DNA of 64,000 nt from Candidatus Poribacteria bacterium (GTDB taxonomy: Bacteria; Poribacteria; WGA-4E; WGA-3G). This document shows positions 33,533-42,922 of this stretch, one piece after another. Below the pieces are notes generated by a model. It saw only the letters and a list, made by a program, of their open reading frames with translations. It did no database searches and was not told the origin of the DNA. The position numbers and the translations under genes were made by a program. The stretch lies in assembly GCA_026706025.1 (NCBI GenBank), contig JAPOZO010000010.1:1-64000 (forward strand), written 5' to 3'. Numbering within the stretch: position 1 is the stretch's first letter; each line of letters begins with the position of its first letter.

Positions 33533-33802
33533 ATGACAGTCCAAGAACTTCAGGAAATTATATCTCAGCGATTTGAGGTATTAGGAAACCATATGACTCA
33601 GCGGTTTGAAGCACTAGAAAATCGCCAAGACCGCCTTGATACGCGTATGGATCGTATGGAAACTAAACTTGATAAAGTATTAGAACTTGTCGCGATTCAA
33701 CACGGCGAACGGGCATTTGCAATGCGTTTTTGGAAGCATGCCGCGTGGATCACTCCAACTGTTATCGCCCTTGCCGCCCTCATCAAAAGTTTCTTTCTCT
33801 AA
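33533..33802 (+). CDS. Small coiled-coil protein with C-terminal membrane helix
   Basis: An 89-residue protein; TTGGAG precedes ATG 33533. Heptads run from residue 3 to about 55 (ISQRFEVLGNHMTQRFEALE, RMDRMETKLDKVLELV) and a single membrane helix closes it (ITPTVIALAALIKSFFL). The layout recalls XhlA-type haemolysin/holin accessory proteins, but similar small tail-anchored coils are common and I do not assign a role. A longer frame from 33344 is discarded because it runs across the HMA coding region. Confidence 0.6.
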   Translation: MTVQELQEIISQRFEVLGNHMTQRFEALENRQDRLDTRMDRMETKLDKVLELVAIQHGERAFAMRFWKHAAWITPTVIALAALIKSFFL

Positions 33803-33827
33803 TCGGCAGACACACAGAGGTTGATGT

Positions 33828-35276
33828 ATGCCTGCTAACACGCCAAATATACTCTGGGTTTGCACAGATCAGCAACGTTACGACACAATCGGTGCGTTGG
33901 GGAACCCGTTCGTGTCAACCCCGAACATTGATAGCCTCGTAGGAGGCGGAGTCGCCTTCACGCATGCCTATTGTCAAAGTCCTATCTGTACACCAAGTCG
34001 GGCGAGTTTTCTCACAGGCATGTATCCCAACGCAACACACGCGAATCGCAACGGAAACGATTTTTTTCCTAACGCGTATCCGCTTGTGACGCGTACCCTC
34101 ACAGACATCGGTTATGATTGCGGGCTGATTGGCAAACTCCATCTCGCAAGTGCTTACCGGCGAATAGAGCCACGAACAGACGACGGATACCGCTATTGGC
34201 AATACAGCCATGCACCAAGAGACGACTGGGAACACGGACACGACTACGCAGATTGGGTGCGCTCGAAAGGCTATATTTTAGGTGAGTTGAATCGAAATCC
34301 AGAAGGCGTGCCAGCAGCGTTACATCAGACGACGTGGTGTGCGGAAAAGACAATCGAGTTCATCCGTGAAGAACGTGATTGTCCGTGGCTCGCAAGCGTC
34401 AACATCTACGATCCGCATCCGCCGTTTAATCCACCACAGACGCACCGAGAACGGTTTAATCCATCGGAGATGCCAGAGCCGCTTTTCCGAGATAGCGATC
34501 TCGAACAGCAGACCCGATTGCAAGCAGTTGATTTTCAGGCTAAAGTACGCACGCCAGATAATTTGGACATTCGGAGTCCTATCTTGCCACAAACACCGCG
34601 CCAAGAGACAGAGGCAGTCGGTGCGAGAGATGCCAAGACACTCAAAGCCGCTTATTACGCGATGATCCAACTCATTGACGAGCAGCTCGGCAGGGTGCTG
34701 GAAACGCTTGAGGAAACAGGGCAACGCGAAAATACCGTCATCATTTTCACCAGCGACCACGGAGAAACACTCGGCGACCACGGATTGATTCAGAAAGGCT
34801 GCCGATTCTACGAAGGTTTGGTCAGGGTCCCACTGATTTTTTCGTGGCAAGGGCAGTTTGTGAACGGTCTAAAAAGCGATGCACTCGTTGAACTCGTTGA
34901 TAAAGCACCGACACTTTTGGAGTTAGCAGGATTAACACCACCTGAAGGCATGCACGGGCGATCGCTACTGCCTATCCTCCGAGGTGAAACCGATCCAGAC
35001 CATCACCGCGACTTTGTCCGGTGTGAATACTATGACGCTGTCAATGGCCGCGACCATTCTTTCGCAACAATGTACCGAAATGAACGTTACAAATTAGTAG
35101 TTTATCACGGACACGAGGAGGGAGAACTCTACGACTTGATCGAGGATCCCGACGAATTTGACAACCTCTGGCATACACCCGATAAGCAGGACATCAAAAT
35201 GGATCTGTTAAAACTAAATTTCGACGCGTCTATGTTTGCTATGGATATAGGGCCGCGCCGGGTGGGACCGATGTAA
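33828..35276 (+). CDS. Sulfatase (alkaline-phosphatase superfamily)
   Basis: A 482-residue cytoplasmic-type sulfatase without signal peptide. It hydrolyses sulfate esters using a formylglycine made from Cys in CTPSRASFLTG near residue 55 (CxPSR). The N-terminal metal site PNILWVCTDQQRYD (Asp and Gln), VNIYDPHPPF near 192 and TSDHGETLGDHG near 305 supply further ligands. GAGG lies seven bases before the ATG. Such enzymes are abundant in Planctomycetes and Poribacteria and act on sulfated polysaccharides or choline sulfate; substrate unknown here. Confidence 0.92.
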   Translation: MPANTPNILWVCTDQQRYDTIGALGNPFVSTPNIDSLVGGGVAFTHAYCQSPICTPSRASFLTGMYPNATHANRNGNDFFPNAYPLVTRTLTDIGYDCGLIGKLHLASAYRRIEPRTDDGYRYWQYSHAPRDDWEHGHDYADWVRSKGYILGELNRNPEGVPAALHQTTWCAEKTIEFIREERDCPWLASVNIYDPHPPFNPPQTHRERFNPSEMPEPLFRDSDLEQQTRLQAVDFQAKVRTPDNLDIRSPILPQTPRQETEAVGARDAKTLKAAYYAMIQLIDEQLGRVLETLEETGQRENTVIIFTSDHGETLGDHGLIQKGCRFYEGLVRVPLIFSWQGQFVNGLKSDALVELVDKAPTLLELAGLTPPEGMHGRSLLPILRGETDPDHHRDFVRCEYYDAVNGRDHSFATMYRNERYKLVVYHGHEEGELYDLIEDPDEFDNLWHTPDKQDIKMDLLKLNFDASMFAMDIGPRRVGPM

Positions 35277-35300
35277 ATCTAAAGGATGTTCTGCCGTATT

Positions 35301-36092
35301 ATGCTTGAACGCAATACTATTCATTGTGGTGATACATTTACACTGCTGAAAGAGGTACAAGATGCTTCCGTAGATTTGATTGTATGCGATGGTCCGTATG
35401 GTGTAACAGAGAATTCGTGGGATGAAATTTCCTCAATTCAGGAATTTAACCTCGCACTCATCGAAAAGTTTACGCCGAAGTTGAAGGATGGCGGCGCGCT
35501 CTATCTGTTCGGTAAATCGGATTGTATTGACTTTATAGACTATCGAAAGTTTTTAAATCTTCGTTCAAAAATTGTATGGTATCAACCAAGCAGACTTGCA
35601 CAAGGACGCATCAATTACACCAATAACTACGACATTATCTGCTATTTCGTCAAAGGCAAAAAGCCACAATGCTATAACTTGGATGCTATCAGAGTCTCGC
35701 AACTTGTTGAGTTAGAGCATCGACTTCGTTGTGAAAATGTGCCATCCGTGACAAATGGAAAATTTGGTAAGACGAAATACAATCCGAAAGGGAAGAATCC
35801 CGGCGATGTCTGGGGTGATATAAAGCAGCTAACCTATAAATCGAAGGAGTTAGTGAACAGGAAGGTACTCAATACGATCCAAAAACCTGAGCGGTTAATC
35901 GAGCGGATTGTATTAGCGAGTTCATCACCCGGTGATCTGGTGCTGGATCCCTTTGCAGGCGTAGGGACCTGTCCTGTGGTGTGTCAGCGACATCAACGGG
36001 ATTTTATCGGGTTTGAAATTGAACCGAGTTTCGTGAAAATGGGAAACCAACGACTCCAAAAGTGCCAAAACAAACCGGACTTGCATTTATAA
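35301..36092 (+). CDS. DNA (N4-cytosine or N6-adenine) methyltransferase
   Basis: About 263 residues of the beta-class, two-motif type. The catalytic motif is CDGPYG near 28 (a DGPY variant of D/S/N-PPY) and the SAM-binding motif LDPFAGVGTCPVV lies near 215, the order expected when the catalytic motif precedes the SAM site. A Lys-rich target-recognition region is in between (GKFGKTKYNPKGKNPGDVWG). AAAGGA at 35281 suits the ATG at 35301 (gap 14) better than the ATG at 35286 which touches it, but the choice is not certain. No restriction enzyme gene is adjacent, so it may be an orphan methylase. Confidence 0.85.
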   Translation: MLERNTIHCGDTFTLLKEVQDASVDLIVCDGPYGVTENSWDEISSIQEFNLALIEKFTPKLKDGGALYLFGKSDCIDFIDYRKFLNLRSKIVWYQPSRLAQGRINYTNNYDIICYFVKGKKPQCYNLDAIRVSQLVELEHRLRCENVPSVTNGKFGKTKYNPKGKNPGDVWGDIKQLTYKSKELVNRKVLNTIQKPERLIERIVLASSSPGDLVLDPFAGVGTCPVVCQRHQRDFIGFEIEPSFVKMGNQRLQKCQNKPDLHL

Positions 36093-36242
36093 GTGAAGGC
36101 AAGCATGGTCTCTTGTGGCAGGGAAACCTTGTAAACCCGGTTTATCTCAAATGCCGAAATACATTTAGCGTTAATTTCGCAGATAGTTCCTTAAAATCCG
36201 CGTAATCTGTGTAATCCGCAAAAATCTGCGGTTCAGAATACT

Positions 36243-36271
36243 TTGACAAAAACGTGATTGCATGATATTAT
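36243..36271 (+). promoter_or_regulatory. Sigma70-like promoter of the 36389 gene
   Basis: TTGACA (36243-36248) and TATTAT (36266-36271) with a 17-bp spacer; leader about 110 nt. Just upstream is the repeated phrase ATCCGCGTAATCTGTGTAAT, then ATCCGC again (36197-36220). Confidence 0.65.
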
Positions 36272-36388
36272 CTATAGATAGAGACATCAAAGAGAAGTCT
36301 GACTGTCCATCGATCCTATTTTTAAAATGTGCTATTATCGATACGCAAGTGAACACACTTTACCTTGCGTAACACATAAGGAGCGAGC

Positions 36389-37207
36389 ATGGAACGGAAA
36401 ATCGTAATTTATTTGACATTTCTTCTCTGTTTTGGTATAAGTATTGGTAATGCTGCAGTGGAAGTCGGGTTTATTAATCTCGGCAAAGAAGGTGATTTTA
36501 CTGCACCGGCATTGGAATTTGCTGAAAAAACGTTCAAAACACAACAACTCGCGAAAGCAGACTTGAAGAGCAATACATTCAAGCAGTTCGCTGTTGTCTG
36601 GTGGCATGATGGCGATGAAGATCCGGGCGGATTATCCGACGCAGAAATTAATGCGTTCATGGATTATGCTGAAAGTGGCGGCGCAGTGCTTTTGACAGGC
36701 GCGGCGATCCGTTATGCTACGCCATTGGGATTAGAAGACGCGGAACCACGGAAATTTGGACCCGTTGAAGACGACGGAAGCAATGTCGGTATTATTGTCC
36801 TCAAAGAGACGTTGGAACTCGGGTTGACAGAAGGACTCGAGAATGTTGATGGGAAAACACCGGAAGTCGAGGATTGGATTCGGATCAATTCAACTGGATA
36901 TCCAGTCAGTGGTGACTATTACGACAAAATTTGGAAGAATTTTACGACGCTTGCGCATGCTTGGGAGGGCGGTACCGATTACACGGATAGAATCGCAGCC
37001 TTCGGTTATTGGGAAGCTGGGGATGGTAAAGTCTTCAACATGAACTGGCGGATTCCGAATTTCCATAAGAACAACGAGAGTATTGATCATATAGAGAAAC
37101 TTACAGAAAACGTTATCAACTGGTTAGCAAGTGAATCCGCATTCTTGGATGTTTCTGCTGGTGATAAATTGCCGATAGTCTGGGGACACTTGAAAAATCA
37201 GGAATAG
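36389..37207 (+). CDS. Secreted ThuA/glutamine-amidotransferase-like protein
   Basis: A 272-residue exported protein with a signal peptide (IVIYLTFLLCFGISIGNA). The fold appears to be the class I glutamine-amidotransferase-like alpha/beta type, as in ThuA-like carbohydrate-associated proteins: VWWHDGDEDPGG near 71, AFMDYAESGGAVLLTGAA near 90, then a KVFNMNWRIPNF strand near 218. The nucleophilic Cys of true amidotransferases is not present, so a binding role is likely. AAGGAG precedes the ATG, and a strong promoter lies upstream. Family assignment is tentative. Confidence 0.7.
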   Translation: MERKIVIYLTFLLCFGISIGNAAVEVGFINLGKEGDFTAPALEFAEKTFKTQQLAKADLKSNTFKQFAVVWWHDGDEDPGGLSDAEINAFMDYAESGGAVLLTGAAIRYATPLGLEDAEPRKFGPVEDDGSNVGIIVLKETLELGLTEGLENVDGKTPEVEDWIRINSTGYPVSGDYYDKIWKNFTTLAHAWEGGTDYTDRIAAFGYWEAGDGKVFNMNWRIPNFHKNNESIDHIEKLTENVINWLASESAFLDVSAGDKLPIVWGHLKNQE

Positions 37208-37326
37208 CGCGGAATATTCGCTTGCGAATCTAAGAATAAAAAAATTCGGAAATTACGTCACATTCCCGCGCACCACAAGGTATCTGCACGTCACTGTGAC
37301 GTTTAAAACATCACATGGACACAAAA

Positions 37327-37434
37327 ATGCGGAACGTTTTAATATACTTCTCGATAATAACAACAAATTTTAGCACACAAACTACGTCAAAGAGGAATAC
37401 TTTACGCATTGGAAACTATAAACGCTCAAAATGA
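37327..37434 (+). pseudogene. Signal-peptide frame out of step with the WD40 gene
   Basis: ATG 37327 opens a 35-codon frame starting MRNVLIYFSIITTNFST, which looks like an export signal, and stops at 37434 inside the WD40 gene in another frame. A single-base shift would fuse it to the WD40 domain that follows. It suggests a frameshifted N-terminus or a sequencing error. Confidence 0.4.
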
Positions 37435-38329
37435 CCCACAATCGAGTCTACCTGAAGGGGTCAAAGCACGGCTCGATCAAGGAAACCTAACTGGAGATAT
37501 AGCCTTTTCACCAGATGGCACGCAACTTGCTGTTGCCTGCGACATCGGGGTTTGGGTCTACGATGTAGAGAGCGCAATAGGGCTTAATCTCCTTGTGGAG
37601 CATAGAGAATACGTCAGATGTGTCGCTTACGCGCCTGATGGTGCCGCAATCGCAAGTGGGAGTATTGACAACACGGTCGTTTTGTGGGATGCAACCAGTG
37701 GAGCACCGACAGCAACACTCACAGGACATACTGACGCTGTTAGAAGTGTTGCCTTTTCTCCTGATGGGACCACGATCGTAAGTGGAAGTCCTGATGGTAC
37801 GGTACGTCTCTGGGATATGAGCACAGGAGAAACTAAAAATACACTCACAATGGATCAGTTCTCTATTCGATCTGTTACGTATTCTCCTGATGGAAGTACA
37901 ATTGCAGCTGGCAGTGGAGATGACACCGTACTACTCTGGGATGCTGCCACTGGGCAGCAAAAAGCTGCACTCACGGGGCATAAGCATATTGTCAATTCTG
38001 CTGTTTATTCTCCGAGTGGCGAAACCCTTGCCAGTGGGAGCACTGACCGCACGATTCGTTTGTGGGATGCGATAACAGGCGAACCGAAAAACACACTCAC
38101 AGGACATAGAGGCTATGTCTGGAGTGTTGCATACGCGCCTGATGGCGCAACCCTCGCAAGTGCCAGTAGTGACGGAACGGTGCGTTTGTGGGATGCAAGG
38201 AGAGGTAAACCGAAAACCACACTCACTGGGCATACGGGTAGTGTTAGGAATGTCGCTTATGCACCTGATGGCAGTTTGCTCGCAAGTGCCAGTGAAGATA
38301 ACTCCGTGCTGCTCTGGGACCTTTCGTAA
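37409..38329 (+). CDS. Seven-bladed WD40 repeat protein
   Basis: A 306-residue protein made of seven WD40 units, each with the form VRSVAFSPDGTTIVSGSPDG followed by TVRLWD, enough for one propeller. Repeats 5-7 are nearly identical in DNA as well as protein. The first units are more divergent. The only start in frame is TTG 37409 behind AGAGGA; homologous proteins usually have an N-terminal signal peptide, which here lies in another frame (37327). Likely a protein-binding scaffold. The close similarity of blades suggests recent internal duplication. Confidence 0.85.
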   Translation: METINAQNDPQSSLPEGVKARLDQGNLTGDIAFSPDGTQLAVACDIGVWVYDVESAIGLNLLVEHREYVRCVAYAPDGAAIASGSIDNTVVLWDATSGAPTATLTGHTDAVRSVAFSPDGTTIVSGSPDGTVRLWDMSTGETKNTLTMDQFSIRSVTYSPDGSTIAAGSGDDTVLLWDAATGQQKAALTGHKHIVNSAVYSPSGETLASGSTDRTIRLWDAITGEPKNTLTGHRGYVWSVAYAPDGATLASASSDGTVRLWDARRGKPKTTLTGHTGSVRNVAYAPDGSLLASASEDNSVLLWDLS

Positions 38330-38407
38330 ACCATTCAGAACTTAGGCATCTTCCTTTGTTGGCGGGGTTTCAAACTGTGCCTGCCAAGGTGAAAAGATAG
38401 ATTCGTA

Positions 38408-38560
38408 AAATTAAGCGGAAACCCGTTTTTCGGCAACGGAGAAAAACGGAGCGAAAACCCGATAGTTAAAAAATTGTTAGTTAGGTATCCAGTTTCGTTA
38501 CGAAATTAAGCGGAAACCCGTTTTTCGACAACGGAGAAAAACGGGACAAAACCCAATAAG
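38408..38560. repeat. Two direct copies of a 58-bp hairpin repeat
   Basis: Copies at 38408-38465 and 38503-38560 share AAATTAAGCGGAAACCCG, and each folds through CCGTTTTTC and GAGAAAAACGG. They fill most of the 296-bp gap before the PSD1 gene. Confidence 0.7.
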
Positions 38561-38625
38561 TAAAAATAGGGAGGACGGCGTTCCCTCCGTCGACTACAGC
38601 CGGAAGGTTCCACGCCGAATTTTTG

Positions 38626-41127
38626 ATGAAACCCAGGTTTAACTTTGTAACTACACTCCTTGTTGCATTTGCCATCTGCTTCGCGTTTCAGTTAGCAGCG
38701 CAAAGTGAGATGGCGCGACCTGCGAGTACCGAAGTACCGACAGCTGAAGAATGGCTTGCAAGTGTCGCTTTAACGAAGTTGAGGGTTCATCCGGAGTCAC
38801 TGACATTGGAGCATGCACGTGATGGCAGACGTGTACTCGTGTCAGGTAAGACAAAAGATGGCACATGGGTAGATGTAACACCGTGGGCTGTGCTAACACC
38901 CGCTACTGGCGCGGTGAAGGTACATGAAGATAGCTATATATTCCCGATGGCAGTTGGCGCAACGAAAATCATTGTTACTGTCAGCGGCGTGAGAGCCGAA
39001 TTACCCGTAGAGGTCAAGAGTATGGAGGCCCCGCCTGTGAGTTTCGTACGGGATGTTATGCCACTCCTGAGCCATGCTGGATGTAATAACGGCACATGCC
39101 ACGGTGCAGCGAAGGGTAAAAACGGATTCAAACTCTCTCTCCGTGGCTACGATCCCGATTTTGATTATGAACTCTTGATTGAGGATATATCCGGCAGACG
39201 CTTCAATAGGGCTTTCCCCGAACAGAGTCTAATGTTGCTGAAACCGACATCCGAAGTGCCACACAAAGGGGGGCAAGTCGTCGTACCGGGGTCTCGGGAT
39301 TATGAACTCATCCACCAATGGATAGCAGAAGGGGCGAATTCTGATGTCGAAACCACACAGCGCGTTGAAAGGTTAGAGGTCTTACCCGATACCGCTGAAC
39401 TTGCTATGCCGGGTATGAAGCAGCAGCTTATTGTCGTCGCACACTATCCCGATGGCACAACGCGAGATGTCACCCGTGAAGCAAAATTCACGAGCAGCGT
39501 CAATGAGGTCGCAAAGATCACAGATGACGGTGTGGTAACCGCAGAACGCCGCGGTGAAACCGCTATCCTCACCCGATATGAAGGTGCCTACAGCACAAAC
39601 GGCATCATCGTAATGGGTGACAGAAGCGGGTACAAGTGGGTTCAAACGCCTGAGTATAACTATATTGATACACACGTCCACAATAAATTGAAGCGGATGA
39701 AAATCCTACCTTCTCAGCTCTGCACAGATGAAGAGTTTGTACGGCGTATCTATTTCGATCTGACAGGGCTCCCACCGACACCCGAACAGGCCCGGAGTTT
39801 CCTCGCGGATACTACCGCCTCTAAAGTCAAACGGGAAAAACTGATTGACACACTCGTCGAAACACCGGAGTTTATCGACCACTGGACACATAAGTGGGCA
39901 GATCTGCTACAGTCTAACCGCAAATTCCTCGGTGAACGCGGGGTCTGGCTCTTCCAACAGTGGATCCATCAGGCAATCGCACAGAATCGTCCGTATGACC
40001 AGTTTGTGCGGGACCTGATTACTGCAACTGGAAGCACCTACGCAAATCCCGCGGCAAGTTATTTCCGTGTATCCCGTGAATATACCGCTGCAGTCGAAAA
40101 CACAACGCAGCTGTTCTTAGGTGTTCGGTTCTCATGCAACAAATGCCACGACCATCCGTTTGAAAAATGGACGCAAAACCAGTACTATGAACTTGGAGCG
40201 TTCTTCGCGGATGTCAATGTGAAACAGGGGCAGCTACCCGGAGATGAAATCGTCTACGCCAGTTACACTGAAACCCCTGTGAAACATCCCCGAACCTTAG
40301 CAGTGGTTGAACCCTCTGTTCCATTTGGTGAAGTTGCAGCAGAAACCGATAATAAGCAACAGATGCTCGCTCAGTGGCTCACCTCTAAGGAAAATCCGAT
40401 GTTCGCACGCGCAGGGGCGAACCGTATCTGGAGCTACTTCATGGGACGCGGGATCATTGAACCTGTTGACGATATCCGCACGAGTAATCCGCCAAGCAAC
40501 CCTGAATTACTCGACGCATTGACAAAGGATTTCGTGGACAGCGGATTCGATATCAAGCATATCATGAGAACGATTGTTCGTTCCCGAACCTATCAACAGA
40601 GTATCAAGACGAATAAGTGGAACAAGTCAGATACGATTAACTTCTCACACGCTGTCGCAAGACGCTTGACGGCAGAACAGTTGTTAGACGCTATCGGGGT
40701 CGCAACAGGAAGTCGACCGCGGTTCGAAGAGGTACCCAAAAACTTCCGCGCAGTCCAATTGCCAGACAGCAAGGTCAAAGATGATGGATTTTTGAAACTG
40801 TTTGGTAGACCCGAACGCGAAACTTCCTGCGAATGTGAGCGCACCACTGAGGTGAGTCTCGCACACGCAATGAATCTCATTAATGGACCAACGGTCGCAG
40901 AAGCACTCATTGATCCAAAAGGACGTATCGCACAACTCATCAAATCGAATCAGGATGACCGAGCTCTCGTTGAAGAATTATATCTCGCAACATTTTCTCG
41001 GTTACCAGAGAAGAGCGAATATGCAGTAGCGGTTGAACATATCGCGAACGCTGAATCTAAGGAAGAAGGCGCACAAGATCTGTTGTGGGCATTGATTAAC
41101 AGTCCCGCCTTCTTATTCAATCGCTAA
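38626..41127 (+). CDS. PSD1 (DUF1549/DUF1553) planctomycete-type protein
   Basis: An 833-residue exported protein. Order: signal peptide (TLLVAFAICFAFQLAA), two Ig-like Big_2 segments (KLRVHPESLTLEHARDG near 55; RLEVLPDTAELAMPG near 245), a haem-like CNNGTCHG near 155, DUF1549 (LCTDEEFVRRIYFDLTGLPP near 365), the RFSCNKCHDHPFEKWT motif near 505, and DUF1553 (ANRIWSYFMGRGIIEPVDD near 600 and VEELYLATFSRLPEKSEY near 785). In Planctomycetes it is typically encoded beside DUF1501 proteins, as here, and is thought to act in the periplasm with c-type cytochromes. Function unproven. ATG 38626 rather than TTG 38623. Confidence 0.92.
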   Translation: MKPRFNFVTTLLVAFAICFAFQLAAQSEMARPASTEVPTAEEWLASVALTKLRVHPESLTLEHARDGRRVLVSGKTKDGTWVDVTPWAVLTPATGAVKVHEDSYIFPMAVGATKIIVTVSGVRAELPVEVKSMEAPPVSFVRDVMPLLSHAGCNNGTCHGAAKGKNGFKLSLRGYDPDFDYELLIEDISGRRFNRAFPEQSLMLLKPTSEVPHKGGQVVVPGSRDYELIHQWIAEGANSDVETTQRVERLEVLPDTAELAMPGMKQQLIVVAHYPDGTTRDVTREAKFTSSVNEVAKITDDGVVTAERRGETAILTRYEGAYSTNGIIVMGDRSGYKWVQTPEYNYIDTHVHNKLKRMKILPSQLCTDEEFVRRIYFDLTGLPPTPEQARSFLADTTASKVKREKLIDTLVETPEFIDHWTHKWADLLQSNRKFLGERGVWLFQQWIHQAIAQNRPYDQFVRDLITATGSTYANPAASYFRVSREYTAAVENTTQLFLGVRFSCNKCHDHPFEKWTQNQYYELGAFFADVNVKQGQLPGDEIVYASYTETPVKHPRTLAVVEPSVPFGEVAAETDNKQQMLAQWLTSKENPMFARAGANRIWSYFMGRGIIEPVDDIRTSNPPSNPELLDALTKDFVDSGFDIKHIMRTIVRSRTYQQSIKTNKWNKSDTINFSHAVARRLTAEQLLDAIGVATGSRPRFEEVPKNFRAVQLPDSKVKDDGFLKLFGRPERETSCECERTTEVSLAHAMNLINGPTVAEALIDPKGRIAQLIKSNQDDRALVEELYLATFSRLPEKSEYAVAVEHIANAESKEEGAQDLLWALINSPAFLFNR

Positions 41128-41131
41128 AATA

Positions 41132-41302
41132 GTCTTCAGTTATCAGTACGCTGCGCTTTCAGTTTTCAGTTAAGAGTCCTCTTATGGCAGTTAGACATAT
41201 TTTCACTGCCACAGATGATTAACTGATAACCAATGACTATTCCTCTGCCAACTGAAAGGTTTTTCGCAGAAAAACCGAACTGAAAACCGACAACTACGAA
41301 AC
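41132..41302. repeat. Dispersed intergenic repeat (AGTTATCAGTT family), copy R3
   Basis: Contains CTTCAGTTATCAGT, then GATTAACTGATAACC, then a TTTTTCGCAGAAAAACC hairpin like that in R2 but inverted. Confidence 0.7.
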
Positions 41303-41319
41303 AATGGAGGAAACAATAG

Positions 41320-42765
41320 ATGTTATCGTTACCACAACTGCCCGGACGCTTGTGTGACGGGTTCTCACGTCGTGAATTTCTACGTGTCGGTGGTGCGGCG
41401 ATGCTCGGCATTTCTCTGCCACAGGTATTGTCACTCCAAGCGAACGCGAATACGGCAGTTGATCCCGCTAAACCGCTAAACGGATGGGGAAAAGCCAACT
41501 CGGTCATCCTTCTCTTTTTGCAAGGCGGTCCTAGTCACCTCGATATCTGGGATCCAAAACCCGATGCCCCTTCAAATATTCGCGGTGAATTCAAACCGAT
41601 TCCTACCAATGTAAAGGGGATCCAGTTATCTGAGACGATGCCACGTTTGGCACAGCAGATGGACAAAGCCTGCTTGATCCGTTCGGTAAGCTACACACCA
41701 GCAGGGCTTTTCAACCACACCGCTGCAATGTATCAGATGGTTACTGGCGAAACGCCGGACAAAGTTGCTCCTTCTGGGCAGCTTGATCCACCTTCACCTG
41801 CCGACCATCCCAATGCCGCAGCGCATATCTCAAATTACCGACCACCCGATGAACCAATGCTCGCGGCGGTACAACTCCCACGTCCGATGCAAGAGAGTAA
41901 TATCATCGGCAAAGGCGGGAACGCCGGGTTCCTTGGTAGAGCCTACGATCCGTACTTCCTCTTCCAAGACCCGAATCAGGATATTAACCTCGACGACTTA
42001 AGCTTGCGTCCAGAAGTGCCACCCGTGCGTCTGAAACGCCGGAAAAATCTCCTTGAGACGATTAACGCCAGTATGCCCGAAATTGATAAGGTGGCGGACT
42101 CCTACGCCTTGAACGAGTATTATGAGAAGGCGTACAACCTTATCCTATCCCAGCGGGCACGCAACGCTTTCGATCTGTCCCAAGAGTCAGATGAGATGCG
42201 CGATCGCTACGGTAGACACACCTTCGGACAGAGCGCGCTCCTCGCACGGCGATTGGTCGAGGCAGGCACTCGGTTCGTTCAGGTGAACTGGCCCTCTGTT
42301 GCCAACGGTGATCCAAACACCACAGCATGGGATACGCACGCAACCAACTTTGGTCCCTTGAAGAACCTTCACTGCCCGAAGTTAGATAGTGCTGTCTCCT
42401 CACTACTCGAAGACTTGGATCAACGTGGGATGTTAGAGGATACACTCGTCTTAGCGATTGGTGAATTCGGACGCTCGCCGCGGATGGGTATTAGTACCTC
42501 TGGTAATAGCAACGCTCCTGACGGACGCGACCACTGGCCCTATTGCTACACAGGGTTAATCGCAGGCGCAGGTGTCCAAGGCGGACAGGTTTACGGGAAG
42601 TCCGATACAACAGGGTCTACACCGCTTGAGAACCCCGTGCATCCACGCGACATCCTCGCGACGGTCTACCATACACTCGGTATTGATCCGCACACGATCG
42701 TCTACAACCATTTAGATCAACCACGCGAATTGGTGAAAGGCGAACCGATTGCCGGGATTTTCTAA
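41320..42765 (+). CDS. DUF1501 (sulfatase-like) protein with Tat signal
   Basis: A 481-residue protein exported folded by the Tat pathway: SRREFLRVGGAAMLGISLP near residue 16 is a twin-arginine signal. The body matches DUF1501: FLQGGPSHLDIWDPKPDAP near 67, LFNHTAAMYQMVTG near 130, FVQVNWPSVANGDPNTTAWD near 318, LAIGEFGRSPRMG near 378. The family belongs to the alkaline-phosphatase/sulfatase fold but lacks the formylglycine CxPSR. GGAGG precedes the ATG. Partner of the PSD1 gene upstream. Confidence 0.93.
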   Translation: MLSLPQLPGRLCDGFSRREFLRVGGAAMLGISLPQVLSLQANANTAVDPAKPLNGWGKANSVILLFLQGGPSHLDIWDPKPDAPSNIRGEFKPIPTNVKGIQLSETMPRLAQQMDKACLIRSVSYTPAGLFNHTAAMYQMVTGETPDKVAPSGQLDPPSPADHPNAAAHISNYRPPDEPMLAAVQLPRPMQESNIIGKGGNAGFLGRAYDPYFLFQDPNQDINLDDLSLRPEVPPVRLKRRKNLLETINASMPEIDKVADSYALNEYYEKAYNLILSQRARNAFDLSQESDEMRDRYGRHTFGQSALLARRLVEAGTRFVQVNWPSVANGDPNTTAWDTHATNFGPLKNLHCPKLDSAVSSLLEDLDQRGMLEDTLVLAIGEFGRSPRMGISTSGNSNAPDGRDHWPYCYTGLIAGAGVQGGQVYGKSDTTGSTPLENPVHPRDILATVYHTLGIDPHTIVYNHLDQPRELVKGEPIAGIF

Positions 42766-42768
42766 AAT

Positions 42769-42905
42769 AGTTTTCAGTCGTCAGTTGTCAGAGGAGAGGT
42801 TATCAGTAGGGGAACGCGTACGTTCCCTTTCGGTTAAGGGTTTTTGAAAGAAATCCGTACTGAAAACTGACGACTATTCCTCTGATAACTGGTGACTGAT
42901 GACTA
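42769..42905. repeat. Dispersed intergenic repeat (AGTTATCAGTT family), copy R4
   Basis: TTTTCAGTCGTCAGTTGTCA at the left, CTGATAACTGGTGACTGATG at the right, with an AACGCGTACGTT palindrome in the middle. Confidence 0.65.
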
Positions 42906-42922
42906 CTAAAGAGGTAATCAAA

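Noticed and set aside
33344-33802. 152-residue version of the small coiled-coil protein
   Set aside because: Its first 63 codons cross the HMA domain reading frame; ATG 33533 has a proper ribosome site.
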